From contig CAJMPZ010000065.1 in NCBI GenBank assembly GCA_905215445.1, positions 1-11,617 of the forward strand: a stretch of 11,617 nucleotides of DNA, read 5' to 3'. Below the pieces are notes generated by a model. That model worked only from the letters and a program-made list of their open reading frames with translations. It did not search any database and had not been told where the DNA came from. Source of the DNA: an uncultured bacterium (GTDB lineage Bacteria; Actinomycetota; Coriobacteriia; Coriobacteriales; Coriobacteriaceae). The translations under genes and the position numbers were made by a program. Position 1 is the first letter of the stretch. Every line of letters begins with the position of its first letter. Shown one piece after another: positions 1 to 5,936 of this stretch.

Positions 1-2207
1 ACACCGACAAGTACGTTCAGGCCTACTTCCAGTACGACTCCAAGAAGACCGGCGGTGTCACCGTCTCGCACCTGCGCTTTGGTGATTCCCCGATCCGCTC
101 GCCGTACTACGTGACCAAGGCCGACTTTGTCGCTTGTCACAACCCCAGCTACATCGTCAAGGGCTTCAAGATGGTCCGCGACGTCAAGCCGGGCGGCACC
201 TTCCTGGTCAACTGCCAGTGGAGCGACGAGGAGTTCGCCGAGCACATGCCCGCCGTGGCTAAGCGCTACATCGCGAACAACAACGTCAACGTCTACCTGA
301 TCGACGCTATCGACCTGGCTGCCAAGGTCGGCATGGGCAAGCGCACCAACACGGTGCTCCAGTCCGCCTTCTTCGCGCTGGCCAAGGTCCTGCCCGCCGA
401 GGACGCCCTGCAGTACATGAAGGACGCGGCTACCAAGTCCTACATGAAGAAGGGCCAGGCCATCGTCGACGCCAACCACAAGGCTATCGATGCCGGCGCT
501 ACCGCCTTCCGTAAGTTCGAGGTTCCGGCCGACTGGGCAACTGCCGAGGATGCCGCTCCCGTCGAGCTCTCCGAGGAGACCAAGTCCGCCATCGCCCAGC
601 AGGTCAAGAACCTGCTCGAGCCCATCGATCGCATGGATGGTGACAGCCTGCCTGTTTCCGCCTTTGCCGATTGCGCCGACGGCCAGTTTGAGCTGGGCGC
701 CTCCGCATACGAGAAGCGCGGCGTCGCCGTGGTCGTTCCTCACTGGGACGAGACCAAGTGCATCCAGTGTAACCAGTGCGCTTATGTGTGCCCGCATGCC
801 ACCATCCGTCCGTTCGCGATGACCGAGGACGAGGCTGCCGCCGCGCCCGAGGCTACCCGCACGCTCGACGCTATGGGCCCCAAGGCCAAGGGCATGAAGT
901 TCACCATGGCCGTGTCCCCGCTCGACTGCATGGGCTGCACCAACTGCGTCAAGGTTTGCCCCAAGGGCGCCCTCGAGATGGTTCCCACCGAGCAGGAGAT
1001 GGACCAGCAGCCCGTTTGGGACTACATGGTCGAGAACGTCTCCGAGAAGAAGGAACTCATCGCGGCCAACGTCAAGGGCAGCCAGTTTAAGCAGCCCTAT
1101 CTGGAGTTCTCTGGCTCCTGCGCCGGCTGCGCCGAGACCGCCTATGCACGTCTGGTGACCCAGGTCGCCGGCGACCGCATGTTCATCTCCAACGCCACCG
1201 GCTGCTCCTCCATTTGGGGCAACCCCGCTGCCACCGCTCCGTATTGCAAGGACAAGGACGGTCACGGCCCGGCGTGGAACAACTCCCTGTTCGAGGACAA
1301 TGCCGAGCACGGTCTGGGCATGGCCGTTGGCTATGAGGCCGTTCAGAAGAAGCTGATCGCTGCTACGCAGGAGATTATCGCCGCTGACGGTCCGTCCAAC
1401 GAGCTCAAGGCCGCCGGTCAGGCTTGGATCGACTCCGTCAACGACGCCGAGGCCTCCAAGACCGCTGCCGCTGCCTACGTCGCCGAGCTCGAGAAGTGCG
1501 GCTGCGACGCTTCCAAGGCGATCCTCGCCGACAAGGCTTACCTCACCAAGAAGTCCTTCTGGATCTTCGGTGGCGACGGTTGGGCCTACGACATCGGCTT
1601 CGGTGGCCTGGACCACGTCCTGGCTTCCGGCCACAACGTCAACGTCTTCGTCTTCGATACCGAGGTCTACTCCAACACCGGCGGTCAGGCCTCCAAGGCT
1701 TCGAACCTGGGCCAGGTTGCTCAGTTCGCCGCTGCCGGCAAGGTGACCAAGAAGAAGTCCCTGGCCGAGATCGCTATGAGCTATGGCTACGTCTACGTGG
1801 CGCAGGTCGCCATGGGCGCCAACCCGGCTCAGACCCTCAAGGCCATCCACGAGGCCGAGGCCTACGACGGCCCGTCCCTCATCATCGGCTACAGCCCCTG
1901 CGAGATGCACTCCATCAAGAAGGGCGGCATGCAGAACTGCCAGGCCGAGATGAAGAAGGCTGTCGAGTGCGGTTACTGGAACCTCTTCCGCTTCAACCCC
2001 GAGGCCGCTGCCGGCAAGAAGTTCTCGCTCGATTCCAAGGAGCCCGCGGGCGGTTATCAGGAGTTCCTGATGAACGAGGCCCGTTACGCTTCGCTGACGC
2101 GTTCCTTCCCCGAGCGCGCCGAGGAGCTCTTCAAGGAGAACGAGCAGGCCGCCATGGACCGCTATCAGCACCTGCTGAAGCTCAAGACGGTGTACAACGA
2201 GGCCTAG
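1..2207 (+). CDS. nifJ: Pyruvate:ferredoxin (flavodoxin) oxidoreductase, C-terminal part (5' end outside window)
   Basis: Oxidises pyruvate with CoA to acetyl-CoA and CO2, passing electrons to ferredoxin or flavodoxin; cytoplasmic, central to anaerobic fermentation. The frame is open from base 3, so the GTG at 111 is an internal Val, not a start. About 734 residues are visible and roughly the first 440 of a usual ~1,180 are missing. Numbering from the first full codon, the order is: the end of the gamma-type domain (FGDSPIRSPYYV, ADFVACH); a ferredoxin domain with two CxxCxxCxxxCP clusters (C253/256/259/263 and C309/312/315/319); then the thiamine diphosphate domain. That domain carries the proximal cluster cysteines C373 and C376 (SCAGC), C401 (TGCSS) and C633 (YSPC), and the ThDP/Mg site GDG at 524-526 through EVYSNTGG at 554-561. 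All expected cofactor ligands in this part are present, so the enzyme looks intact. Codons are strongly C/G-ending, typical of high expression. A terminator follows 51 bases after the stop. Identification is very secure; por/porA would be an equivalent name. Confidence 0.97.
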   Translation, partial: TDKYVQAYFQYDSKKTGGVTVSHLRFGDSPIRSPYYVTKADFVACHNPSYIVKGFKMVRDVKPGGTFLVNCQWSDEEFAEHMPAVAKRYIANNNVNVYLIDAIDLAAKVGMGKRTNTVLQSAFFALAKVLPAEDALQYMKDAATKSYMKKGQAIVDANHKAIDAGATAFRKFEVPADWATAEDAAPVELSEETKSAIAQQVKNLLEPIDRMDGDSLPVSAFADCADGQFELGASAYEKRGVAVVVPHWDETKCIQCNQCAYVCPHATIRPFAMTEDEAAAAPEATRTLDAMGPKAKGMKFTMAVSPLDCMGCTNCVKVCPKGALEMVPTEQEMDQQPVWDYMVENVSEKKELIAANVKGSQFKQPYLEFSGSCAGCAETAYARLVTQVAGDRMFISNATGCSSIWGNPAATAPYCKDKDGHGPAWNNSLFEDNAEHGLGMAVGYEAVQKKLIAATQEIIAADGPSNELKAAGQAWIDSVNDAEASKTAAAAYVAELEKCGCDASKAILADKAYLTKKSFWIFGGDGWAYDIGFGGLDHVLASGHNVNVFVFDTEVYSNTGGQASKASNLGQVAQFAAAGKVTKKKSLAEIAMSYGYVYVAQVAMGANPAQTLKAIHEAEAYDGPSLIIGYSPCEMHSIKKGGMQNCQAEMKKAVECGYWNLFRFNPEAAAGKKFSLDSKEPAGGYQEFLMNEARYASLTRSFPERAEELFKENEQAAMDRYQHLLKLKTVYNEA

Positions 2208-2217
2208 GTCTCCCACC

Positions 2218-2343
2218 GCAGGATCTGAGGGCTAACCTTCGCGGACGTCCTCGGACATGAAAGAACCCCCGCTGCGCACTGACGTGCGGCGGGGGTTCTT
2301 TCGTCCTGCGGAGTGTCCGCGAAGGTTAGACCTCAGATCCTGC
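2218..2343. repeat. Long palindrome: 29-bp inverted repeat around the nifJ terminator
   Basis: The left arm 2218-2246 (begins GCAGGATCTGAGG, ends CTTCGCGGAC) and the right arm 2315-2343 are inverted copies matching at 28 of 29 positions. They enclose the 14-bp terminator stem at 2259-2272/2289-2302, so the whole 126 bp can fold back on itself with two small mismatched bulges. An 11-bp direct repeat, ACGTCCTCGGA, lies at 2245-2255 and again at 2351-2361. This is far longer than a terminator needs and looks like a repeat element, or a duplication in inverted orientation, between two convergent genes. No reading frame is seen in it. Confidence 0.85.
2259..2302. terminator. Rho-independent terminator after nifJ, probably bidirectional
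   Basis: A perfect 14-bp stem GAAAGAACCCCCGC (2259-2272) pairs with GCGGGGGTTCTTTC (2289-2302) around a 16-base loop that can pair further (TGCGCAC with GTGCG). The 3' arm ends in TTCTTTC. Because both arms carry the A/T stretch, the mirror-image strand reads equally well, which suits the convergent arrangement of nifJ and the minus-strand ATPase gene. Confidence 0.85.
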
Positions 2344-2413
2344 TACGACTACGTCCTCGGATTGTGGGGCTGAACGAGGGGCGTGGTTGGTGGGGCCTTT
2401 TATCCCGGTCGCT

Positions 2414-2436
2414 GTTTCGCGGCTTTGCCGCGAAAC
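2414..2436. repeat. Short perfect hairpin downstream of the ATPase gene
   Basis: GTTTCGCGGC (2414-2423), three-base loop TTT, then GCCGCGAAAC (2427-2436): a perfect 10-bp stem. It lies 51 bases beyond the stop of the minus-strand ATPase gene and could act as its 3'-end structure, but no T-run follows on either strand, so it is not a canonical terminator. The rest of 2344-2486 shows no gene. Confidence 0.6.
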
Positions 2437-2486
2437 CACGCGCTGCTTTGGGCATAGAGGGGGACCTGGTTGCGGACTCAGATGAC

Positions 2487-3848
2487 CTAGAGAGATATGG
2501 GTGCAAACGAGAAATCGTTGTTGGGGTCGTCCTTTTCCATAAACTCATCGAGACAGAATGTCATATAGATTGGAACGTAAAGGATCTTGCCCTCTTTGCA
2601 AAGGTTTTCGTGGCTCAGCACAACGGCCTCGGGAATTTTGTACTCGCCCACACTCATCAAACGGTCGAGGGCTGCATGTGCTCGAACTTTCTTGCCCGAT
2701 TTGACTTCGATTGGGACAACATGCCCGCGGGCACCTTCGATTACAAAGTCGACTTCACCGACCTCACGCGTTTGGTAGTACCACGTATCTGCTCCGAGGG
2801 CAACGAGTTCCTGTGCGACCACGTTCTCATAGAGGCCGCCGAGGTTGGGGGTTTTCATGTCAAGGTAGACGGCGCGTGCCGTGCTGCCGGGATACCGCGA
2901 TGCGAGCATACCTGTATCGGACTCGTATAGTTTAAAGGCCGTCGTTTTCTCCGTCCTCTTGAGAGGACTTCGTGCCTCCGTCACCTGGGGGACCATCAAT
3001 CCAACGCCTGCGTTCACCAGCCATAGGAAATCCTGCTCGTATTTTTGAAGACGAGCTCCCTCGCCTAGAGACGAGACGATAAAGCGATGGGACTCCGCCT
3101 CAAGCTGAACGGGAATTTGCTCGAAAATGGAGCGAACGTTAAACGCTCGAGTCGATGCATATTTAGAGATATCGCTTTTGTACTGATCGACTAGCTGAAT
3201 TTGAAGCTCACGCGTTCTCACGAGCGAATAGCCCGAATCGATATAGTTCTGAACGACCTCCGGCATGCCGCCGCAAACGATATAGGCTCTAAAGTTTTTG
3301 AGCATCGCCTCATGAATATAGTTTTCGACGGGACGTCTCTCGACAAGGCGGCTGCGAATATCTGCAAGCACATTTTCGCTGACGCTGTTTGCCCAACAAA
3401 ACTCTTCAAAATCCATCGGCCGCATAACAATGTGCTCGACATACCCTACCGGAAAAGAAGAGATCCCCTTAAACTCAGTCCCAAGCATAGACCCCGAGAA
3501 GACATAGCTAAAGCGTCCGTCCTCGACCAGCGCCTTCATAAGTGTAACGATCTGCGGATACTCCTGAATCTCATCGACAAAGATAAGCGTATCTCCCTCA
3601 ACAAGCGGTGCATCCGCAAGAAGGGCCACACGGTTGATGAAGTCAATGGAGTTCTTAGCGCCAACAAGTACGTCTCTTGCCTCGGCATCAAGTAGCAGAT
3701 TGACCTCATAATACGAAGCGTAGTTGCTCTTTCCAAACGCGCGAATCGCATAGCTCTTGCCAATCTGACGCGCACCGGTAACAAGCAGGGCCTTATGGGA
3801 GTTATTCTTCCAGCTCAAAAGCCTATCAGTGACTTTGCGGCGTAGCAT
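2487..3848 (-). CDS. ATP-binding protein, AAA_14 domain plus DUF4143 domain
   Basis: 453 residues, the usual length for this widespread, functionally undefined family of gut bacteria and archaea. The N-terminal AAA domain carries Walker A GARQIGKS (25-32), Walker B TLIFVDEIQ (87-95, D92/E93) and a sensor-like FSGS (117-120). The C-terminal DUF4143 part shows VGEVDFVIE (363-371) and PIEVKSGKK (379-387). This E-x-D...E-x-K spacing (E365, D367, E381, K383) resembles PD-(D/E)XK nuclease folds; whether it cuts DNA is not known. The ATG at 3848 is chosen because GAGGTG lies five bases upstream. Codons are clearly more A/T-rich than in nifJ or arcC, suggesting horizontal acquisition. It stands alone, convergent with nifJ, with repeats in its promoter. 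No signal peptide or membrane segment is seen. Family identification is secure; the cellular role is unknown. Confidence 0.92.
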   Translation of the reverse strand: MLRRKVTDRLLSWKNNSHKALLVTGARQIGKSYAIRAFGKSNYASYYEVNLLLDAEARDVLVGAKNSIDFINRVALLADAPLVEGDTLIFVDEIQEYPQIVTLMKALVEDGRFSYVFSGSMLGTEFKGISSFPVGYVEHIVMRPMDFEEFCWANSVSENVLADIRSRLVERRPVENYIHEAMLKNFRAYIVCGGMPEVVQNYIDSGYSLVRTRELQIQLVDQYKSDISKYASTRAFNVRSIFEQIPVQLEAESHRFIVSSLGEGARLQKYEQDFLWLVNAGVGLMVPQVTEARSPLKRTEKTTAFKLYESDTGMLASRYPGSTARAVYLDMKTPNLGGLYENVVAQELVALGADTWYYQTREVGEVDFVIEGARGHVVPIEVKSGKKVRAHAALDRLMSVGEYKIPEAVVLSHENLCKEGKILYVPIYMTFCLDEFMEKDDPNNDFSFAPISL

Positions 3849-3863
3849 TAAAACACCTCATTG

Positions 3864-3950
3864 ACAAAAATTGGCAAATAGATTTGCCCATAATCATACA
3901 AAAATTGACAAATAGATTTGACCCAAATCATACAAAAATTGGGAAATAGC
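3864..3950. repeat. 34-bp tandem repeats (about 2.5 units) upstream of the ATPase gene
   Basis: Unit 1 at 3864-3897 and unit 2 at 3898-3931 match at 30 of 34 positions. A third, broken unit starts at 3932 (ACAAAAATTGGGAAATAG) and stops matching at about 3950. Each full unit contains a dyad: GGCAAAT-AG-ATTTGCC at 3873-3888 (7-bp arms) and CAAAT-AG-ATTTG at 3909-3920 (5-bp arms). The block is very A/T-rich and ends next to a coding-like remnant. Confidence 0.9.
3873..3921 (-). promoter_or_regulatory. Putative promoter with operator-like dyads for the ATPase gene
   Basis: On the minus strand a -10-like TATGAT (3898-3893) lies 17 bases after TCAAAT (3921-3916), a weak -35. This predicts a start near 3886 and a leader of about 38 bases. 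The GGCAAAT-AG-ATTTGCC dyad then covers the start site and the second dyad covers the -35, an arrangement that suits a dimeric repressor or autoregulation. The elements are visible; promoter activity is inferred. Confidence 0.4.
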
Positions 3951-3955
3951 AAAGC

Positions 3956-4174
3956 TCACTTAGGCCTCAAAGCCAGCGAGCCAGCACGGTACTTTGCGAA
4001 AAGGCTGGCGGCGCCGTTGTTGAGGGTGGCCAGGTTGACAGTGGCGCCGTTAGCGTTCTCGGCTGCTTGGGCGCGCAGGAGCGAAAGGGCGTCGGCAGCG
4101 TTCATGCAGAAGCCGACGGTAAAGTTCCATACTGCGAACTCGCAGTCGCTTGCCGCGGGGTGAAGCGCGATCGG
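3956..4174 (-). pseudogene. Coding-like remnant, unrecognised protein C-terminus
   Basis: The minus strand is open for 72 codons from a TAG at 4177-4175 to a TGA at 3958-3956. Codon choice (GCC, GGC, AAC, CTG, GTC, ACC) matches the native high-GC genes and not the ATPase gene beside it. The peptide reads ...SDCEFAVWNFTVGFC, then MNAADALSLLRAQ, NANGATVNLATLNN and GAASLFAKYRAG. The only ATG (4105) would give 49 residues, lacks a clear ribosome site and starts inside the conserved-looking stretch, so this is probably the 3' end of a gene that lost its front. I do not recognise the family. The overlapping plus-strand frame 3918-4163 uses AGG-rich codons and begins inside the repeats, so it is less credible. 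The remnant ends within about ten bases of the broken third tandem repeat. Confidence 0.45.
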
Positions 4175-4540
4175 CTATCCCTTATGTTGGATGAAAAGCC
4201 CCATGTTTTTGCAGGGGTGCATACTCGTCAAATTAATGTATAGAATCGCGTATAGTGCGAGTAAGATATTGCGCTGTCCGTTTTGTGTTTAGCAAAGATA
4301 TAGTTTGCATAATCTGGTCTAATCCCTGCTCTATTTAAATAAAGTTGCACGTAAATGGCGTAGATGTGCCTGAACTGGGCTTCTTTACGCTGAGCGGGTA
4401 AAATCGACCGTTCGCCGCTTAGGTATTTTCAAAATGAATAAAATGAGCGATAAAGAGAATATAAACCTTAATAAACTCGCGTATCGCACGGACGCGGGTT
4501 ATTAATGGGTTGTAGGCCTTTTACAGAAAGGATTCCAGCA
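4175..4540 (+). promoter_or_regulatory. A/T-rich intergenic region and leader of arcC
   Basis: No reading frame of note. A possible promoter is TCAAAT (4228-4233), a 17-base spacer and TATAGT (4251-4256), the same hexamer and spacing as in front of the ATPase gene. If used, it leaves a leader of nearly 280 bases. Other A/T-rich -10-like stretches (CATAAT near 4309, TAAAAT at 4399, TATAAA near 4460) could serve instead. A TGAATAAAA stretch near 4436 resembles one half of an ArgR box but has no partner. Just before the ribosome site, AATAAACTCGCG (4470-4481) can pair with CGCGGGTTATT (4493-4503) with one bulge. I recognise no known riboswitch. Confidence 0.4.
4525..4532 (+). promoter_or_regulatory. 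Ribosome binding site fixing the arcC start
   Basis: AGAAAGGA eight bases before the ATG at 4541. The in-frame ATG at 4505 has no such site and would add 12 residues absent from carbamate kinases. Confidence 0.75.
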
Positions 4541-5503
4541 ATGTCTAAGCCTCTTGGTAAGCCCGACCGCATCGTTGTCGCCCTTGGCGGCAACGCCCTC
4601 GGCAACAACCCCGTCGAGCAGATCCAGGCCGTGAGCAACACCGCCCACGCTCTCCTTGGTCTTATCGAGCAGGGTAACGAGATCATCATCACCCACGGCA
4701 ACGGCCCGCAGGTCGGCATGATCCAGAACGCCTTCGCCGCCGCCCACGACGCCATCGGCACCCCCGAGATGCCGCTGCCCGAGTGCGGCGCCATGTCCCA
4801 GGGCTACATTGGTTATCACCTGCAGCAGGGCATCGGCCGCGAGATGCACAAGCGCTATAAGCGTTGGCACGCCGCCACCGTCGTCACCCAGATCGAGTGC
4901 GATCCCGACGATCCCGCGTTCAAGAACCCGACCAAGCCGATCGGCCCCTTCTATACCGAGGAGCAGGCCAAGGAATTCATGGCCGAGGATCCCTCCAAGG
5001 TCTTCGTCGAGGATTCCGGCCGCGGCTGGCGTCGCGTCGTCGCTTCCCCCGATCCCAAGAAGATCGTCGAGGCCGACTCCATCCTCAACCTGCTCGACAA
5101 CGAGTTCATCGTCATCGCCTGCGGTGGCGGCGGCATCCCCGTCGTCCGCGACTACGAGAACAAGGGCTGCTACAAGGGCGTCCCCGCCGTCATCGACAAG
5201 GACCTGGGCGGCGAGCTGCTGGCCGAGGACTGCGACGCCGACGTCCTGTTCCTGCTGACCGCCGTTGAGCATGTCGCCATCAACTTTGGCAAGCCCAACC
5301 AGGAGGAGCTCGAGGACCTCACCGCCGACGAGGCCGAGCGCCTGGCCGACGAGGGTCAGTTCGGCAAGGGTTCCATGGAGCCCAAGGTCCGCGCTGCCAT
5401 CAAGTTCGCCCGTTCTCGCAAGGGCCGCACCTGCATCATTGGCGCTCTGGACAAGGCCGCCGAGACCATGGCTGGTCTCTCCGGTACGCGCATCCACGAG
5501 TAG
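4541..5503 (+). CDS. arcC: Carbamate kinase
   Basis: Catalyses carbamoyl phosphate + ADP to carbamate + ATP, the ATP-yielding last step of arginine deiminase, agmatine or purine/ureide catabolism; cytoplasmic, usually dimeric. 320 residues, a normal length. Family motifs in order: VVALGGNAL (12-20, with N18), THGNGPQVG (51-59), the subdomain stretch NPTKPIGPFYT (K132), EDSGRGWRRVVASPDP (157-172), ACGGGGIPVV (193-202), AVIDKDLGGELLA (216-228, K220/D221), LLTAVEHVAINFG (238-250) and GQFGKGSMEPKV (272-283, K276). These match the catalytic Lys/Asp set known from enterococcal carbamate kinase. The start is set by AGAAAGGA upstream. It stands alone: no arcA, arcB or antiporter gene lies within several kb, and a terminator follows. 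Its substrate source is therefore unknown from this window. The long antisense frame over it is a codon shadow. Function is secure. Confidence 0.97.
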   Translation: MSKPLGKPDRIVVALGGNALGNNPVEQIQAVSNTAHALLGLIEQGNEIIITHGNGPQVGMIQNAFAAAHDAIGTPEMPLPECGAMSQGYIGYHLQQGIGREMHKRYKRWHAATVVTQIECDPDDPAFKNPTKPIGPFYTEEQAKEFMAEDPSKVFVEDSGRGWRRVVASPDPKKIVEADSILNLLDNEFIVIACGGGGIPVVRDYENKGCYKGVPAVIDKDLGGELLAEDCDADVLFLLTAVEHVAINFGKPNQEELEDLTADEAERLADEGQFGKGSMEPKVRAAIKFARSRKGRTCIIGALDKAAETMAGLSGTRIHE

Positions 5504-5568
5504 TCTCTACTCTGTTGCCTCTCTCGTGGGCGCCAGGCAAGACGCCCGCAAACTAGCCTCTCTTCATG

Positions 5569-5601
5569 AGCCCCGCAGTCCGCTCCGACTGCGGGGCTTT
5601 T
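5569..5601 (+). terminator. Rho-independent terminator after arcC
   Basis: A perfect 12-bp stem AGCCCCGCAGTC (5569-5580) with GACTGCGGGGCT (5587-5598), six-base loop CGCTCC, and a four-T run at 5598-5601. The loop and the downstream TGCTATTCACCTAGTC recur almost unchanged after the beta-glucosidase gene. Confidence 0.92.
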
Positions 5602-5611
5602 GCTATTCACC

Positions 5612-5762
5612 TAGTCATTGGGGACAAACCCGGCACTTGGGGACGGTCCTTTCCTGCCGGCAGCTTGGGACAGTCCTTAATAGTCATTGGGGACGTTCTT
5701 AAACGACTAGTCAAACAAGAACGTCCCCAACGACTACTCATTTAAGTCTGTCCCCAATGACT
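5612..5762. repeat. MITE/REP-like element with 14-bp terminal inverted repeats
   Basis: The ends AGTCATTGGGGACA (5613-5626) and TGTCCCCAATGACT (5749-5762) are perfect inverted repeats. Inside are 20-base arms at 5681-5700 and 5717-5736 (19 of 20 pair; core GGGGACGTTCTT/AAGAACGTCCCC), with loop AAACGACTAGTCAAAC. There is also a CTTGGGGACGGTCC/CTTGGGACAGTCC direct pair (5636-5649, 5664-5676) separated by a stretch ending in the palindrome CTGCCGGCAG. In all there are four forward GGGAC and two reverse GTCCC motifs. No open frame of substance and no clear target duplication are present. It has the build of a non-autonomous mobile or REP-like element. Confidence 0.75.
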
Positions 5763-5936
5763 GCCCAATGGCTGGGAAGGCGCATCCCACACCGACGCAT
5801 TGCCTTCGGGCCCTCTCCCCAGGCTCTCCATAGCTCAGCTGGACTCCCCGCAACCTGTTCCGAGTTGGCGGAACGAGCGCGACGTGGAGTGTCATTCTTT
5901 ACCGCGTTAGACTAGACGCAGGGAAAGGAGGAGGAC
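5763..5936 (+). promoter_or_regulatory. Intergenic region upstream of licR
   Basis: No gene seen. A short perfect dyad GTTCCG-AGTTGG-CGGAAC (5857-5874) could be an operator or a small leader hairpin. TGTCAT (5890-5895) followed after 17 bases by TAGACG is at best a weak promoter. The strong ribosome site AAAGGAGGAGG (5924-5934) precedes the licR ATG. Confidence 0.35.

Noticed and set aside
2313..2930. 205-residue plus-strand frame
   Set aside because: It runs through the palindrome and then antisense to the C-terminus of the AAA/DUF4143 gene; no motif of its own.
3918..4163. 81-residue plus-strand frame
   Set aside because: It starts inside the tandem repeats and uses rare AGG, TTG and TTA codons; the opposite strand has native codon usage over the same bases.
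4502..5497. 331-residue minus-strand reading frame opposite arcC
   Set aside because: It mirrors a G/C-rich real gene; the peptide is a low-complexity G/L/V/D/A run with no family motif, whereas the plus strand is an unmistakable carbamate kinase.
5612..5762. The repeats considered as a CRISPR array
   Set aside because: Motifs occur in both orientations with irregular spacing and no unique spacers of equal length; it fits a palindromic element instead.
5830..5842. TAGCTCAGCTGG, like a tRNA D-arm
   Set aside because: No anticodon arm, no T-arm GGTTCGA motif and no acceptor stem pair around it.
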